This document shows positions 51,958-61,453 of a stretch of 64,000 bases of DNA, piece after piece. Numbering within the stretch: the first letter of the stretch is position 1; each line of letters starts with the position of its first letter. Under the pieces are notes generated by a model. That model was given only the letters and a program-made list of their open reading frames with translations, was not told the DNA's origin and did not search any database. The stretch is from Candidatus Formimonas warabiya (GTDB lineage: Bacteria; Bacillota; Dehalobacteriia; Dehalobacteriales; Dehalobacteriaceae): positions 3,050,903 through 3,114,902 of the forward strand of contig NZ_CP017634.1 of assembly GCF_002777255.1 (NCBI RefSeq). The letters are read 5' to 3'. A program made the translations under genes and the position numbers.

Positions 51958-52635
51958 ATGATCATTCTGGAAACGAAGGATCTGAAAAAATATTACGGCC
52001 GGGGAGATACCGCCGTTCATGCGCTGGACGGTGTTGACCTGCAGGTTGAGAATTCCCAGTTCGTTGCTGTCGCAGGCACCTCCGGCAGCGGAAAATCCAC
52101 GCTTTTACATCTGCTCGGGGGACTTGACCGGCCGACGAGTGGAACCGTTACCGTCGACGGTAAGGAAATCTTTGCGCTGAAGGATGAGGAACTGACGATC
52201 TTCCGCCGGAGAAAGATCGGTTTTGTGTTTCAGAACTACAATCTCGTCCCTGTTTTAAATGTGTACGAAAACATTGTCCTGCCCATTCAGCTCGACGGCA
52301 ATGAGCCGGACAAGTCCTATGTCGATCAGATAATTTCTACCTTAGGACTGGAGAGTAAGCTAAATAATCTGCCCAACAACCTTTCCGGCGGTCAGCAGCA
52401 GCGGGTTGCCATTGCCCGGGCGCTGGCTTCCAAGCCGGCGATTGTCCTCGCCGACGAACCGACGGGGAACTTGGACAGCAGAACAAGTCAGGATGTGATG
52501 GGACTTCTGAAGGTCACAAGCGAAAAGTTCCGGCAAACCATTGTGATGATCACGCATAACGAGGAAATCGCGCAGCTGGCCGACCGAATCGTCCGCATTG
52601 AGGACGGCAGAATTGTGGGCGGTGCACGGGCATGA
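51958..52635 (+). CDS. ABC transporter ATP-binding protein (MacB/BceA type)
   Basis: A 225-residue ATPase: Walker A GTSGSGKST, Q-loop FQNYNLVPVL, signature LSGGQQQR, Walker B IVLADEPTGNLDS, H-loop ITHNEE. The ATG at 51958 follows GGGAGGAATTCAC. It belongs to the type VII ABC ATPases (LolD/MacB/BceA), which drive mechanotransmission by FtsX-type permeases. It overlaps the permease gene by four bases. Confidence 0.95.
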   Translation: MIILETKDLKKYYGRGDTAVHALDGVDLQVENSQFVAVAGTSGSGKSTLLHLLGGLDRPTSGTVTVDGKEIFALKDEELTIFRRRKIGFVFQNYNLVPVLNVYENIVLPIQLDGNEPDKSYVDQIISTLGLESKLNNLPNNLSGGQQQRVAIARALASKPAIVLADEPTGNLDSRTSQDVMGLLKVTSEKFRQTIVMITHNEEIAQLADRIVRIEDGRIVGGARA

Positions 52636-55124
52636 TCAGGGTAAAAAATAAAAGAGCCATCCGCAACCTGGCGGACAAGAGCTTTCGGGCCGCCAAAACG
52701 CGCAATGTTATCGCAGTGATTGCCATTGCCCTGACCGCGCTGTTATTCACCAGCGTTTTTACCATGGGCTTCGGCGCGGCGGAAAGCATGCAGCGTGCTG
52801 CCATGGTGATGTCCGGCGGGGATGGACATGCCGTCATTAAATATGTTACCGATGAAGAATATGCCGCGGTAAGCAGCCATCCGCTTATTAAGGAAATGGC
52901 ATACTGCCGCACGCTTTGCGACAGCGTCGACAACGAAGCCCTTATCAAGCGCCATACGGAGTTTTGGTACTATGACGACGTGGGTCTGAAATATGGTTTT
53001 GCCGAGCCGACCAGGGGGCACAAACCAAAGGCCGAAAACGAGGTGATTGCCGATACCAAAACACTGGAGCTGATGGGAGTTCCCCTGGAAGTCGGCGCGC
53101 CTCTCACATTGAAGATCACCGTCCACGGCAAACAGGTTGCGCGCGATTTCAGATTGGCGGGCTGGTGGGAAAGCGATCCTGGCTACAATGTGGGACATAT
53201 TTTTTCCTCCCGTGCTTATGTGGACACCCATTTGGACGAACTGCAAAACACCTACTATGAAGATTCTTCCCTCACCGGAGCCGTCTGCGGGTATATCAAG
53301 TTTGAAAACAGTCTGAATATCGAACAAAACCTGGAAACCGTTGTCACCGAAAGCGGGTTTTCCCTGGACGAGGATGCGCCGAATTACATGGCCACCGGCA
53401 TCAACTGGGCCTATATGTCCACAGGCGTCGCCCTTGACGCCGGAACCATGACCGGTCTTGCCTGTGCGCTGCTGCTCTTTGTGTTTACGGGGTACTTAAT
53501 CATTTACAATATTTTTCAAATATCCGTTTTGCGGGATATCCGTTTCTACGGCCTTTTGAAAACCATCGGCGCCACCGGCCGGCAGCTGCGCGCCATGATC
53601 CGCCGTCAGGCTTTTATGCTCTCTTTCATCGGCATCCCCCTCGGACTTCTGGCCGGCTTCTTTGTGGGCAAGGCTCTTGTGCCGGCATTAATGGAGCAGT
53701 CCTCCTATGCCGGCAGCGCCGTTTCGGTATCGCCCGACCCGCCCATCTTTGCCGGAGCCGCTGCATTTGCGCTGATTACCGTGTTTATCAGCACCCATAA
53801 GCCGGGAAAAATGGCGGCTCAGGTGTCTGCCATAGAAGCGGCGGGTTATACCGATCATCCGGTCAAAAGAAAAAAATTTAAAAATTCCCAAAATGGTGCC
53901 AGGCCAAAACAGATGGCGCTGGCAAATCTGGGCCGCAATAAAAAGCGCACCCTATTGGTGATCCTTAGCTTAAGCCTCAGCATTGTGCTTACCAACACGG
54001 TGTTCACTCTTTCACAGAGTGTGGATGTGAACAAAGCCCTTGAGAATTTCAGCGATGCGGACTTTTTGATTGGCCATGCGGATTTGTTCAATCATAAATA
54101 CAGGGGTGCGGAAAGTGCGTTAAGCGAGAGCTTTATGGATGCCGTCAGCAAACAGGAGGGCTTTGAGACCGGCGGACGCCTGTACGGTTCCTGGGGCAGT
54201 TACCAAAGCGAGACCACAGTCCAGACAGTAAATCAACAGCCGGACGGTTCGTTTTCCACAGCCATATACGGTCTCGACGAATTTCCCTTTTCCCGCCTGC
54301 GCCTTGTGGACGGGGAGCTTGACAAGGAAAAGCTTGCCACGGGCCGGTATATCCTGGAGGGCGTAACCACAGATGATCACGGCAACGCGGAAACAGGCAG
54401 CTTTAACCATCAGGTTGGCGATATGATTACCCTGACCTGCGGCGGCAATGTCCGGGAAATGACCGTGCTGGGTCATGTGGTGGCAAACCCAAACACCAAT
54501 ACCGACGGAAGCTGGATGGGCTCTATCTTCTTTTTACCGGGTGATAGATACAAGGAACTGACCGGCAACACTTGCGTTATGAGCTATGCTTTTAACGTTG
54601 CCGATGATAAAGAGGCCGATATGGAGTCCTTTTTAAAACAGTATACGGACCGTATCGAACCGACCATGAACTATGCGTCGAAGTTTACCGCACTGGCCGG
54701 TCTGGAAGGAATACAGGATACGGCCGTTCTAATTGGCGGCGCATTGGCGCTGATAATCGGACTCATTGGCGTTTTGAATTTCATCAACGCTGTTTTGACC
54801 AGTATCCTGATGCGCCGCCGCGAATTTGCCATGCTGCAAAGTATTGGCATGACACGCAGACAACTGGTGGGGATGCTGTGCTTTGAAGGCAGCTACTATG
54901 CGGTCTTGACTGCGGTAAGCTCGGTTTTACTTAGTATCGGCTGTTCACTGCTGATTGTGCGTCCGATGTGCGGGCAAATCTGGTTCACCCGTTATCACTT
55001 CGTTTTCTGGCCGCTAGTGATCGTCTTGCCCCTGCTGTTAGTTTTAGGAATTCTGGTTCCCCTGATCGCGTATCAAACCACGGACAGGCAAAGCATCGTG
55101 GAGCGTCTGAGAGAAGCTGAATAG
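52632..55124 (+). CDS. FtsX-like ABC permease
   Basis: An 830-residue permease with two FtsX domains. A first membrane helix (about 28-50) precedes an outer domain of about 200 residues; three helices follow (about 275-390); a short cytoplasmic link leads to the second half with a helix near 440, another outer domain, and three helices at 690-820. It works with the ATPase upstream. Together with the regulator and sensorless kinase it forms a peptide-antibiotic sensing/resistance-like module. The partner of the kinase and the substrate are inferred. Confidence 0.92.
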   Translation: MIRVKNKRAIRNLADKSFRAAKTRNVIAVIAIALTALLFTSVFTMGFGAAESMQRAAMVMSGGDGHAVIKYVTDEEYAAVSSHPLIKEMAYCRTLCDSVDNEALIKRHTEFWYYDDVGLKYGFAEPTRGHKPKAENEVIADTKTLELMGVPLEVGAPLTLKITVHGKQVARDFRLAGWWESDPGYNVGHIFSSRAYVDTHLDELQNTYYEDSSLTGAVCGYIKFENSLNIEQNLETVVTESGFSLDEDAPNYMATGINWAYMSTGVALDAGTMTGLACALLLFVFTGYLIIYNIFQISVLRDIRFYGLLKTIGATGRQLRAMIRRQAFMLSFIGIPLGLLAGFFVGKALVPALMEQSSYAGSAVSVSPDPPIFAGAAAFALITVFISTHKPGKMAAQVSAIEAAGYTDHPVKRKKFKNSQNGARPKQMALANLGRNKKRTLLVILSLSLSIVLTNTVFTLSQSVDVNKALENFSDADFLIGHADLFNHKYRGAESALSESFMDAVSKQEGFETGGRLYGSWGSYQSETTVQTVNQQPDGSFSTAIYGLDEFPFSRLRLVDGELDKEKLATGRYILEGVTTDDHGNAETGSFNHQVGDMITLTCGGNVREMTVLGHVVANPNTNTDGSWMGSIFFLPGDRYKELTGNTCVMSYAFNVADDKEADMESFLKQYTDRIEPTMNYASKFTALAGLEGIQDTAVLIGGALALIIGLIGVLNFINAVLTSILMRRREFAMLQSIGMTRRQLVGMLCFEGSYYAVLTAVSSVLLSIGCSLLIVRPMCGQIWFTRYHFVFWPLVIVLPLLLVLGILVPLIAYQTTDRQSIVERLREAE

Positions 55125-55172
55125 GGTATTGCCAAAGCAATAAATTGAACTTTTCTTGTAACGACCCCTAAA

Positions 55173-55229
55173 CACAAAAAGTCCTGCCGCCTGCTGGAAA
55201 AACCAAGGGACAGCAGGGCTTTCTTGTGT
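55173..55229. terminator. Bidirectional terminator
   Basis: CACAAAAAGTCCTGC pairs with GCAGGGCTTTCTTGTG around a 27-base loop, between the permease gene and the convergent SLH fragment. Confidence 0.8.
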
Positions 55230-55237
55230 GCTCAACC

Positions 55238-56125
55238 TTACCTGGCTGCAGGGTCGATGGTCAGATCGATGTAGCGTTGCAGCGTGGCCGCAACCGACCC
55301 GCGGGTGGCGTTGGCTTTGGGATGGAACGCATTGTTCTGTTCGCCTATCATAATGCCCGCCTGCTGCATAGCCTTCACCGCATCTCTGGCATAGCTGCCG
55401 ATACTGCTGTTGTCGGCAAATGTGACAGGGGTACGGGTGACCGGGAGGGTATATCCTGTGGCTTTGGCGTAGTTCTTCAGGATCACAGCAACCTCCTCAC
55501 GGGTAACATTCCTGTCGGGCACAAACTGATCGCCGCCGACGCCGCTGATGATGCCCTTCTGATAGGCCCATTCCACATAGGGCAGGAAATAGCTGCCCGC
55601 TTTCACATCGGTGAAGCTGCTGGTTTTATACCCGCTCACATCCACGCCGGACAGCCTGCCCAGGACTGTAACCAGCATCCCGCGGGACATGGCCGCGTCA
55701 GGTGAGAATTTCGTTTCAGCCGTGCCGCTGAATAGCCCACGCCCCACTACATAATCGATTGATCCCTTCGCCCAATGGGTGGCGATGTCCGTAAACTTCT
55801 CAGAGGGAGCCGTATAGCCCGCGCCGTACACTGAAAAATGATCCGTGGAGGGCGTAACGGCAGGTGCAGCAGAACTGCCCCGGGAGGAACCGCCGGAGGA
55901 ATCGTCCTCTTCGGAGCCGCTTCCTCTGTTCATTAACCATTTTGCATAAAGCGTAATGTCTTCGATTACTTTATCATTGATGAAATCCCAGGCATGAATG
56001 CAGTCCGCTTCCTTGAACCAGCCGTTAAAGTTATAGCCAGGACGGTCCGGCTCATCAGGTTCCATAATGATCGTATTATACTCCGTCGATACCACATTTA
56101 CCGCGCTGCCTCCCTGACTATCAGA
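55238..56125 (-). pseudogene. 5'-truncated SLH-domain surface protein fragment
   Basis: The open frame of about 295 codons reaches back to the stop of the radical SAM gene and has no signal peptide and no ribosome-binding site. It opens in the middle of an InlB/Flg_new-type repeat (DSQGGSAVNVV ... DRPGYNFNGWF ... ITLYAKW), passes a serine-rich linker, and ends with three S-layer homology domains (FTDIATHWAKGSIDYVVGRG, FTDVKAGSYFLPYVEWA, FADNSSIGSYARDAV), which attach proteins to the cell wall. The repeat lacks its first strand. A translated start at 56095 would give 285 residues without export signal. It is best read as the 3' remnant of a larger S-layer protein gene. Confidence 0.75.
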
Positions 56126-56152
56126 TGAAAGCCTTAGGAATTGATGGACGGA

Positions 56153-57922
56153 TCAAAAAGTTTTGCCGACACCGTAATCATACCAATTGTCCAGCTTCCA
56201 GGCCCCGTTTTCCTTAACAAGGGTAAGGTCATAGGAAACCTCTTTCTCAGCACCGCTTTCAGGATCTGGCTCTTTAGCAAGGATGGCAACGGTTATCTTT
56301 TCCGGCTCACTGCTTTTCACGGTAATCTGATCGGTCATCTCGCCGAGTATACCTATGCCGCCAATATCATTGTTGATATAAAGAACACCATCAATCTCCT
56401 TAAACAGGATATAACCCCCCGCGTTTTCGTTAAAACCGACAGGATAGAGAATGTCCTCACAAAATTGTTTGGAATAAACCGCTTCCGTGGCCGCTTTCAG
56501 TTCCGCGATAGTATGAAATTTCCCTACGGGATAAAAGGGTTGTGCAGAATCCGCATCATATTGCACATCCAGGCCGCTCCCGCCGCCCATGTACCACCAG
56601 AAAACCTCATTGCCTTTTTGGGTTAAATCTTGATAAGTCGTCTCACGAATCGCCAATCGATACCCTAGATTTATAATTAAATTATGCAGGACATGTGTTC
56701 TCGAAACACGGATACGTTTTATGAAAGAGGATAATGAATAAAACTTCTTTCTAAAATTCACGTAACCGTCATATAGCTGCCTGGCTGTCAAGTTTTTCGG
56801 TGTGTACGCCACGTATGTTTTTCCATTGAAGCAAGTCCAATTTTCTGTAACAAGGCGGCCTTCCTCTTTCATTTGATGATAAATCGGTGTTTGGGGCAAG
56901 GGCGTAAGAATACTGACCGTCGCCCCGTCTATGCCGAGCTGTTCGCATGCTTTAAGCGTACTTTCAAAAACTTCGGGTGTATCGGTATCAAAACCGAAGA
57001 CAATTCCCGCTTGAACCATCATGTTGTGCCTGTGTATATTTTGAATAATTTTTTGATAATCCCCAATCCGGTTGATTTGTTTTCCGGCGTCCTTGAGAGA
57101 TGCTTCCGAGAAGGATTCTATGCCGATAAAAAGATATAAGCATCCTGCGGATTTTGCTTCATGCAATAATTCTTCATCCATACAGTCTGCCAATGTCACC
57201 TGCGCCGCCCCCCTTTTATGCAGAGGAGCAAGGCTTTTCATCAGTGCGATGGCATAAGGCTTATCGGCAAAAAAATTATCATCCCAAAATACGAAATATC
57301 TTGATTTTAGTCTTTTAATTTCACTGATCACTTCGCTTTTGGGGCGGGTACGGAAGCGGTCAAAATAAATTTGCTTCAAATTGCAGTATCTGCACTGATA
57401 AGGACAGCCCCTCGTTGCAAAAACGGCTCCTTTCATCAACGCCGTTCTATGTTTGAGCAAATCCCAACGTGGAGTGGGAAGATTTTTGAGCAACGGCACA
57501 TGGGCGGGCTCATATCTTGCCTTGGCACTTCCGTTATAAAAGTCCTTAAGAAATCGAGGCCAGGTTTCTTCACTTTCACCAACCACAAGATAATCGCAAT
57601 GCTTTTCGGCTTCATTGGGCAGCAGGGTAACATGGGGGCCTCCCAGTACCACCTTTGCTCCTTTGTCTCGAAAGATTTTACTTATTTTATAACAATGATA
57701 TGCATTGGGAGTATTTACGGTAATGGCTATTAAGTCAAAGGCAATATCAAAAGGGATCTTTTGGCTATACTCATCCACCAGTGTGATTTCGAATAGGTCC
57801 TCGTCAATAAATGCCGCCAAATACGGAATCGTTATTTGAACGAAATTATTGAATTGCTTCTTTCTAAAGTTGTTAATTTCTTTATTTTCCGGTTGTATCA
57901 GCAAAATCTTTTTTTTCATCAT
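56153..57922 (-). CDS. B12-binding radical SAM protein fused to an unrelated surface-protein-like tail
   Basis: A 589-residue reading frame. Residues 1-140 are a cobalamin-binding-type domain (LGGPHVTLLPNEAE); residues 160-400 are a radical SAM domain with CPYQCRYCNL; typical B12-radical SAM proteins of this type end near residue 430. From about residue 432 (WWYMGGGSGLD) the sequence changes to a domain resembling IseA-type or other extracytoplasmic domains (FHTIAELKAATEAVYSKQFC, then YDLTLVKENGAWKLDNWYD), which would not belong in a cytoplasmic enzyme. After the TGA, the same frame continues into the SLH fragment. A deletion that joined two genes is the simplest explanation. The N-terminal enzyme could still work. 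Confidence 0.75.
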   Translation of the reverse strand: MMKKKILLIQPENKEINNFRKKQFNNFVQITIPYLAAFIDEDLFEITLVDEYSQKIPFDIAFDLIAITVNTPNAYHCYKISKIFRDKGAKVVLGGPHVTLLPNEAEKHCDYLVVGESEETWPRFLKDFYNGSAKARYEPAHVPLLKNLPTPRWDLLKHRTALMKGAVFATRGCPYQCRYCNLKQIYFDRFRTRPKSEVISEIKRLKSRYFVFWDDNFFADKPYAIALMKSLAPLHKRGAAQVTLADCMDEELLHEAKSAGCLYLFIGIESFSEASLKDAGKQINRIGDYQKIIQNIHRHNMMVQAGIVFGFDTDTPEVFESTLKACEQLGIDGATVSILTPLPQTPIYHQMKEEGRLVTENWTCFNGKTYVAYTPKNLTARQLYDGYVNFRKKFYSLSSFIKRIRVSRTHVLHNLIINLGYRLAIRETTYQDLTQKGNEVFWWYMGGGSGLDVQYDADSAQPFYPVGKFHTIAELKAATEAVYSKQFCEDILYPVGFNENAGGYILFKEIDGVLYINNDIGGIGILGEMTDQITVKSSEPEKITVAILAKEPDPESGAEKEVSYDLTLVKENGAWKLDNWYDYGVGKTF

Positions 57923-58123
57923 CGACCTCTATCTAGTCCTCAACAGGACAAAATATTCCGGGATTATTTCAGACTTAGCATTATCCAACAATTGCTACTG
58001 TTCAGCATACCATATATTATATCGTTATTAAATATAATTTTATTGTTTTTCGATAAATCAGTTTTAGACCATTCAAAATCCCTCTGAAGCATGAGATTTA
58101 CAAAATATAAGTATGGCAGAAAC

Positions 58124-58158
58124 AAAAGGACTTAAACCACGCGGGTTCAAGTCCTTTT
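58124..58158. terminator. Strong bidirectional hairpin
   Basis: AAGGACTTAAACC pairs with GGGTTCAAGTCCTT (one mismatch) with T-runs on both sides; downstream of the FMN reductase gene. Confidence 0.8.
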
Positions 58159-58214
58159 GATTTTCGTATGAGAAGTTAGGTACAAAAGATGCTATTTTTT
58201 CAGTAAGTGCCCTA

Positions 58215-58778
58215 CTATCGCTGCTCGTCTGCGATGAAACGAATAAACGCATCGGCCTGTTTCTCCAGAAAAGGCGCGCTTGTCGTCAGGGCAAGCCCGC
58301 CGTCTTTATCAAGTTGCTGAGCCACACTGGGAATAGTGAGCCGCGGAATGTTCATGATATGCATATCAAGAAAACTGAGCAGGGTAACGAGATGATCTTG
58401 TGCCAGCCCTGTCCCGGACATACCTGGAGTAACACCGCTGATAGCCGCCGGTTTTCCGGTAAGAACCTGCGGTTCTTCTTTGCTGATCGGACGTGAGAGC
58501 CAGTCAATGAGGTTTTTCAGGACACCCGGAAAATAGTGATTATATTCGGGCGTAAAAAACCAGACGCCATCGGCCGCTTTGATCTGATCGCGCACACGCC
58601 GCACCGCTTCCGGGGCAGGAAATTCGAGATCCTGATTCATGAACGGCACATCGGAATAATCAAGTATTTCAAATTCCGCCCGGTCACCGACGATGGCCTG
58701 AGCTGCTCTCGCCAGCTGCCTGTTGTATGAATCCTTCCGCAATGAACCAACAACAGCGATAATAAATGGTTTTTTCAT
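58215..58778 (-). CDS. NADPH-dependent FMN reductase
   Basis: A 187-residue flavodoxin-like reductase. The FMN phosphate loop is GSLRKDSYNRQLA near residue 12, and the second loop is FFTPEYNHYFPGVLKNLIDW near 75-95, both diagnostic of the family (ChrR/YieF/AzoR relatives). Such enzymes reduce quinones, chromate or azo compounds using NAD(P)H and FMN. The ATG at 58778 with TTGGAG upstream is preferred to the TTG at 58793. Single gene. Confidence 0.9.
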   Translation of the reverse strand: MKKPFIIAVVGSLRKDSYNRQLARAAQAIVGDRAEFEILDYSDVPFMNQDLEFPAPEAVRRVRDQIKAADGVWFFTPEYNHYFPGVLKNLIDWLSRPISKEEPQVLTGKPAAISGVTPGMSGTGLAQDHLVTLLSFLDMHIMNIPRLTIPSVAQQLDKDGGLALTTSAPFLEKQADAFIRFIADEQR

Positions 58779-58991
58779 CGCACTCAACTCCAATCATTTT
58801 AGTTTCACTCATTTTGCACTCAGTATATCATAAAAAAGCAATAAAAGTAACAGAACCTAGATCACGAGGGCTCAAGTTCTATATACAAAAATGATCGGTC
58901 TTTGCAAAAAAGCCATTTATATTTATTATGGCATAATATCCAGTTTTGAAGGAACAATAGTTTTATATGAAATCTCTTTGAGGAGGTCTTT

Positions 58992-59969
58992 ATGAATTTT
59001 TCCCTTTTCAAGAACGCGTCAGGAGATAAAGAGAGTGTGGACATTGAAGAAGTCTTTAATATCTGGAGCCTATTACGCTCAAGGCATGAACAGGTCGAGA
59101 CGATTCAACTGTTCCGGAATTTCGTCCACGACCGGGAATTAAGCGTTGCCATCAATGATAATCTAGGTAGGCTGGAGGATCAAATCAATATCCTCACTAA
59201 AGAGGCGACTAAATTAAATATTAAGCAGACGAGAAGGCCTCCTCAGGATGTGAAGACTTCAGTACAAGTAGAAGAGTTTACAGACCAATATATCTATCGA
59301 TCCATATTTGGCGCTACCACGGAAGATTTATTTAGAATCAGCCGTGCTGTCCGAACCAGCACAACTAACGACCAGCTGCGAAGTATTTTTCGCCTTTTTT
59401 TGAAGAAACAGTTGGACAACTTCAACGACTTTCTGGAATACGGAAAAATGAAGGGATGGCATGAACCTGATCCCACCTTTAAATCAGCTAAGCCCGTTAA
59501 AGAAGAGCCCCTTAACGTTACTGAAGCTTACCATTTATGGGACCACATTAATTTAAGATATGACCAGCTTGAATTAACGAAGCTGTTTTATAATTTCGCT
59601 CATGATAAGGATCTTCGCATGTTAATGGATGCTGGTTTGCTGGTTCTTGACAATGAGGCTTCTAAACTGGAAAAGGAACTTACTACATATGAAATTCCTC
59701 TGCCCCAGAGACCGCCTGAGGCCTTTAAATCTCCGATTGATCCGGAAACCATTGAGGATGAATTTATCTATCGCACAATTTTCAGGGGAATTCAGGAGGC
59801 CATGGACCTGCATCTGAGGGCTGCTGTGGAATCAACCAGAAATGATTCTTTAAGAAGATTCTTTCATGGCTTTCTGGAGACGGAAATGGATTTATTTGAT
59901 AAGTACCTAAAGTATGGGAAGATGAAAGGCTGGATCCACACTGCACCGTTTTATAATGAACCAACTTAA
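58992..59969 (+). CDS. DUF3231 tandem-domain protein
   Basis: A 325-residue soluble helical protein made of two repeats of about 150 residues (roughly 18-160 and 175-318). Each has the pattern LWxxIxxRxxQLExxxLFxNFxHDxxL, then RPP, then IYRxIFxxxxED. This is DUF3231, a ferritin-like CotF-related family common in spore-forming Bacillota and often linked to spore coats. GGAGGT precedes the ATG. No spore gene is adjacent. The function is unknown. Confidence 0.88.
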   Translation: MNFSLFKNASGDKESVDIEEVFNIWSLLRSRHEQVETIQLFRNFVHDRELSVAINDNLGRLEDQINILTKEATKLNIKQTRRPPQDVKTSVQVEEFTDQYIYRSIFGATTEDLFRISRAVRTSTTNDQLRSIFRLFLKKQLDNFNDFLEYGKMKGWHEPDPTFKSAKPVKEEPLNVTEAYHLWDHINLRYDQLELTKLFYNFAHDKDLRMLMDAGLLVLDNEASKLEKELTTYEIPLPQRPPEAFKSPIDPETIEDEFIYRTIFRGIQEAMDLHLRAAVESTRNDSLRRFFHGFLETEMDLFDKYLKYGKMKGWIHTAPFYNEPT

Positions 59970-60093
59970 AGATTAATAGAACGTAGTAATGTGATGCTCA
60001 TCGCCATATTTATTTTGCCTCGGGGGTCTTTATGACTGAACATAGGCAAAACTCGGATTGGCAAAAAAGAGAGTCGAGACTTATGGATTAAAG

Positions 60094-60975
60094 CTATTCA
60101 ATGCATAGGAATTCTTTCCATCTTGATAAATCCCGTTTGCCTTGAGCATAACCCAATTCATAGCTTTCAGACAGCTTTTTGTAATTAATCTCACGATTAG
60201 ATATCGGCATGACATCCGGATAGACAAGAAAGGCCTTGCCTTCATTCTCCATCTCTTCAAGTTCTTCAAGGGTTTGATTGTAAATAATATGCCGATTGAA
60301 CATTGCTTCAATTACACGAGGATATTTATGATAATAAGCCTTAATGATTCCTTTGAATTTTATCGGATTTTTTCTGTATCCTTTCGGACGGGTTAAGACA
60401 ACAAAAAACTTCTTCACTCCATCCCTTTTGGCAATATCAAGAGCAATCCCGCCACCCAGACCGCCGTCTACAAAATAATGGTCTCCAAAATACGTAGGAG
60501 GCATAAATATAGGCATTGATGACGAGGCTCGAACAATTTTCATCAAGTCCTGCATGTTATGAATATCTTCTTTCGTATAATATATCATTTCTCCGCTGCT
60601 CCGTTCAAAAGCACCAATACGAAGTTGCGCCGGGTTTGCCGTAAATGTATCAAAATCTAAGGGAAGTGAAGCATCAGGGTAAGACGTTTCTTCATAGATA
60701 TACTGAGAGCGGAAAAACCCCTCTCCCTTAAAAAATGATTTCCACCCGCCAAAATTAGGATCCAATACCAGGTCTACAAAGGAGCGCCTAGAACGTTTAA
60801 TATCCCTGGACAAGTAATTGACGCTGTGGCTCGAGCCTGCGGAAATCCCTGCAACATAATCAAAATATATCTCATTTTCCAGCAGTGTATTTAAAAAGCC
60901 TGCTGTATAACTGGCTCTCATGCCGCCCCCTTCAAAAATCAGGGCTGTGTCTTTAATATTATTAATAAGCTTCAT
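60094..60975 (-). CDS. Patatin-like phospholipase
   Basis: A 293-residue lipid acyl hydrolase of the RssA/YjjU patatin type. The oxyanion loop is EGGGMRASYTAGF near 15-27, the nucleophile is in GISAGSS near 44-50, and the catalytic aspartate is in VDGGLGGG near 175. It has no signal peptide. Its ATG overlaps the stop of a small upstream frame by four bases (ATGA). The physiological lipid is unknown. Confidence 0.92.
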   Translation of the reverse strand: MKLINNIKDTALIFEGGGMRASYTAGFLNTLLENEIYFDYVAGISAGSSHSVNYLSRDIKRSRRSFVDLVLDPNFGGWKSFFKGEGFFRSQYIYEETSYPDASLPLDFDTFTANPAQLRIGAFERSSGEMIYYTKEDIHNMQDLMKIVRASSSMPIFMPPTYFGDHYFVDGGLGGGIALDIAKRDGVKKFFVVLTRPKGYRKNPIKFKGIIKAYYHKYPRVIEAMFNRHIIYNQTLEELEEMENEGKAFLVYPDVMPISNREINYKKLSESYELGYAQGKRDLSRWKEFLCIE

Positions 60976-61193
60976 ATATTTTTCACCTTCTTTAATAAGG
61001 ATTTACACAAAAGTTCATGAATTGAGAAAGAATCGCATCTGTTGGACAGAAGCGGAATAAATGCCCCGGCACGTTGGAATACCCATTTAATATCTTGGTA
61101 GCGACTAAAAGTGTCCTTTAATACCATATTAATAAAGATTCTTGTAGTTTCGACAAAAAACTCAAAGATTGGTATTGAAAGGTCTTCATTCAC
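60972..61193 (-). CDS. Small hypothetical protein coupled to the patatin-like gene
   Basis: A 73-residue frame with GAAGGAG just before its ATG and a four-base overlap with the following patatin-like gene. The protein is basic at the C-terminus (SLLKKVKN), hydrophobic in the middle, and matches no family I know. The start signals and coupling argue for translation; lack of homology keeps confidence low. Confidence 0.4.
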   Translation of the reverse strand: MNEDLSIPIFEFFVETTRIFINMVLKDTFSRYQDIKWVFQRAGAFIPLLSNRCDSFSIHELLCKSLLKKVKNI

Positions 61194-61289
61194 TCCTTCG
61201 AAATTATTATAAGGTTTTGCTGGATGGACTGCGACAATTTATTTTAACCTTTTTTAATACTTCTATGACAATTTTAAAGAGACATTGAA

Positions 61290-61376
61290 TTAATTGGTAA
61301 CAGTTTTACTATTTGAGCAACCAGATAAATTCAGTACCAAAGTCAATAAAATAAAGAGCAATAAAAACTTTTTCAT
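61290..61376 (-). CDS. 28-residue lipoprotein (mini or truncated)
   Basis: It begins MKKFLLLFILLTLVLNLSGC, a perfect lipoprotein signal with lipobox LSGC (Cys20), and stops eight residues later. AGGAAGGA precedes the ATG. It sits directly downstream of a 26-bp palindrome also found upstream of the adjacent TetR gene, so it is probably a TetR target. It could be a true micro-lipoprotein or the 5' stub of a deleted gene. Confidence 0.55.
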   Translation of the reverse strand: MKKFLLLFILLTLVLNLSGCSNSKTVTN

Positions 61377-61400
61377 ATTTATGCCGTCCTTCCTCATTAG

Positions 61401-61426
61401 TTAATAAATAAATATTTATTTATTAA
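61401..61426. promoter_or_regulatory. 26-bp palindromic operator, copy 1
   Basis: Perfect palindrome whose half is TTAATAAATAAAT. It lies 24 bases before the mini-lipoprotein start and downstream of the TetR gene. Identical to the copy at 62048-62073. Confidence 0.7.
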
Positions 61427-61453
61427 TGGAGAAATTTTTTTATCTCAAAGCAT

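Noticed and set aside
56126..56155. TGA between the radical SAM frame and the SLH fragment read as selenocysteine
   Set aside because: No selenocysteine-insertion hairpin is evident after the TGA, and the flanking repeat is truncated, so a true stop plus deletion explains it better.
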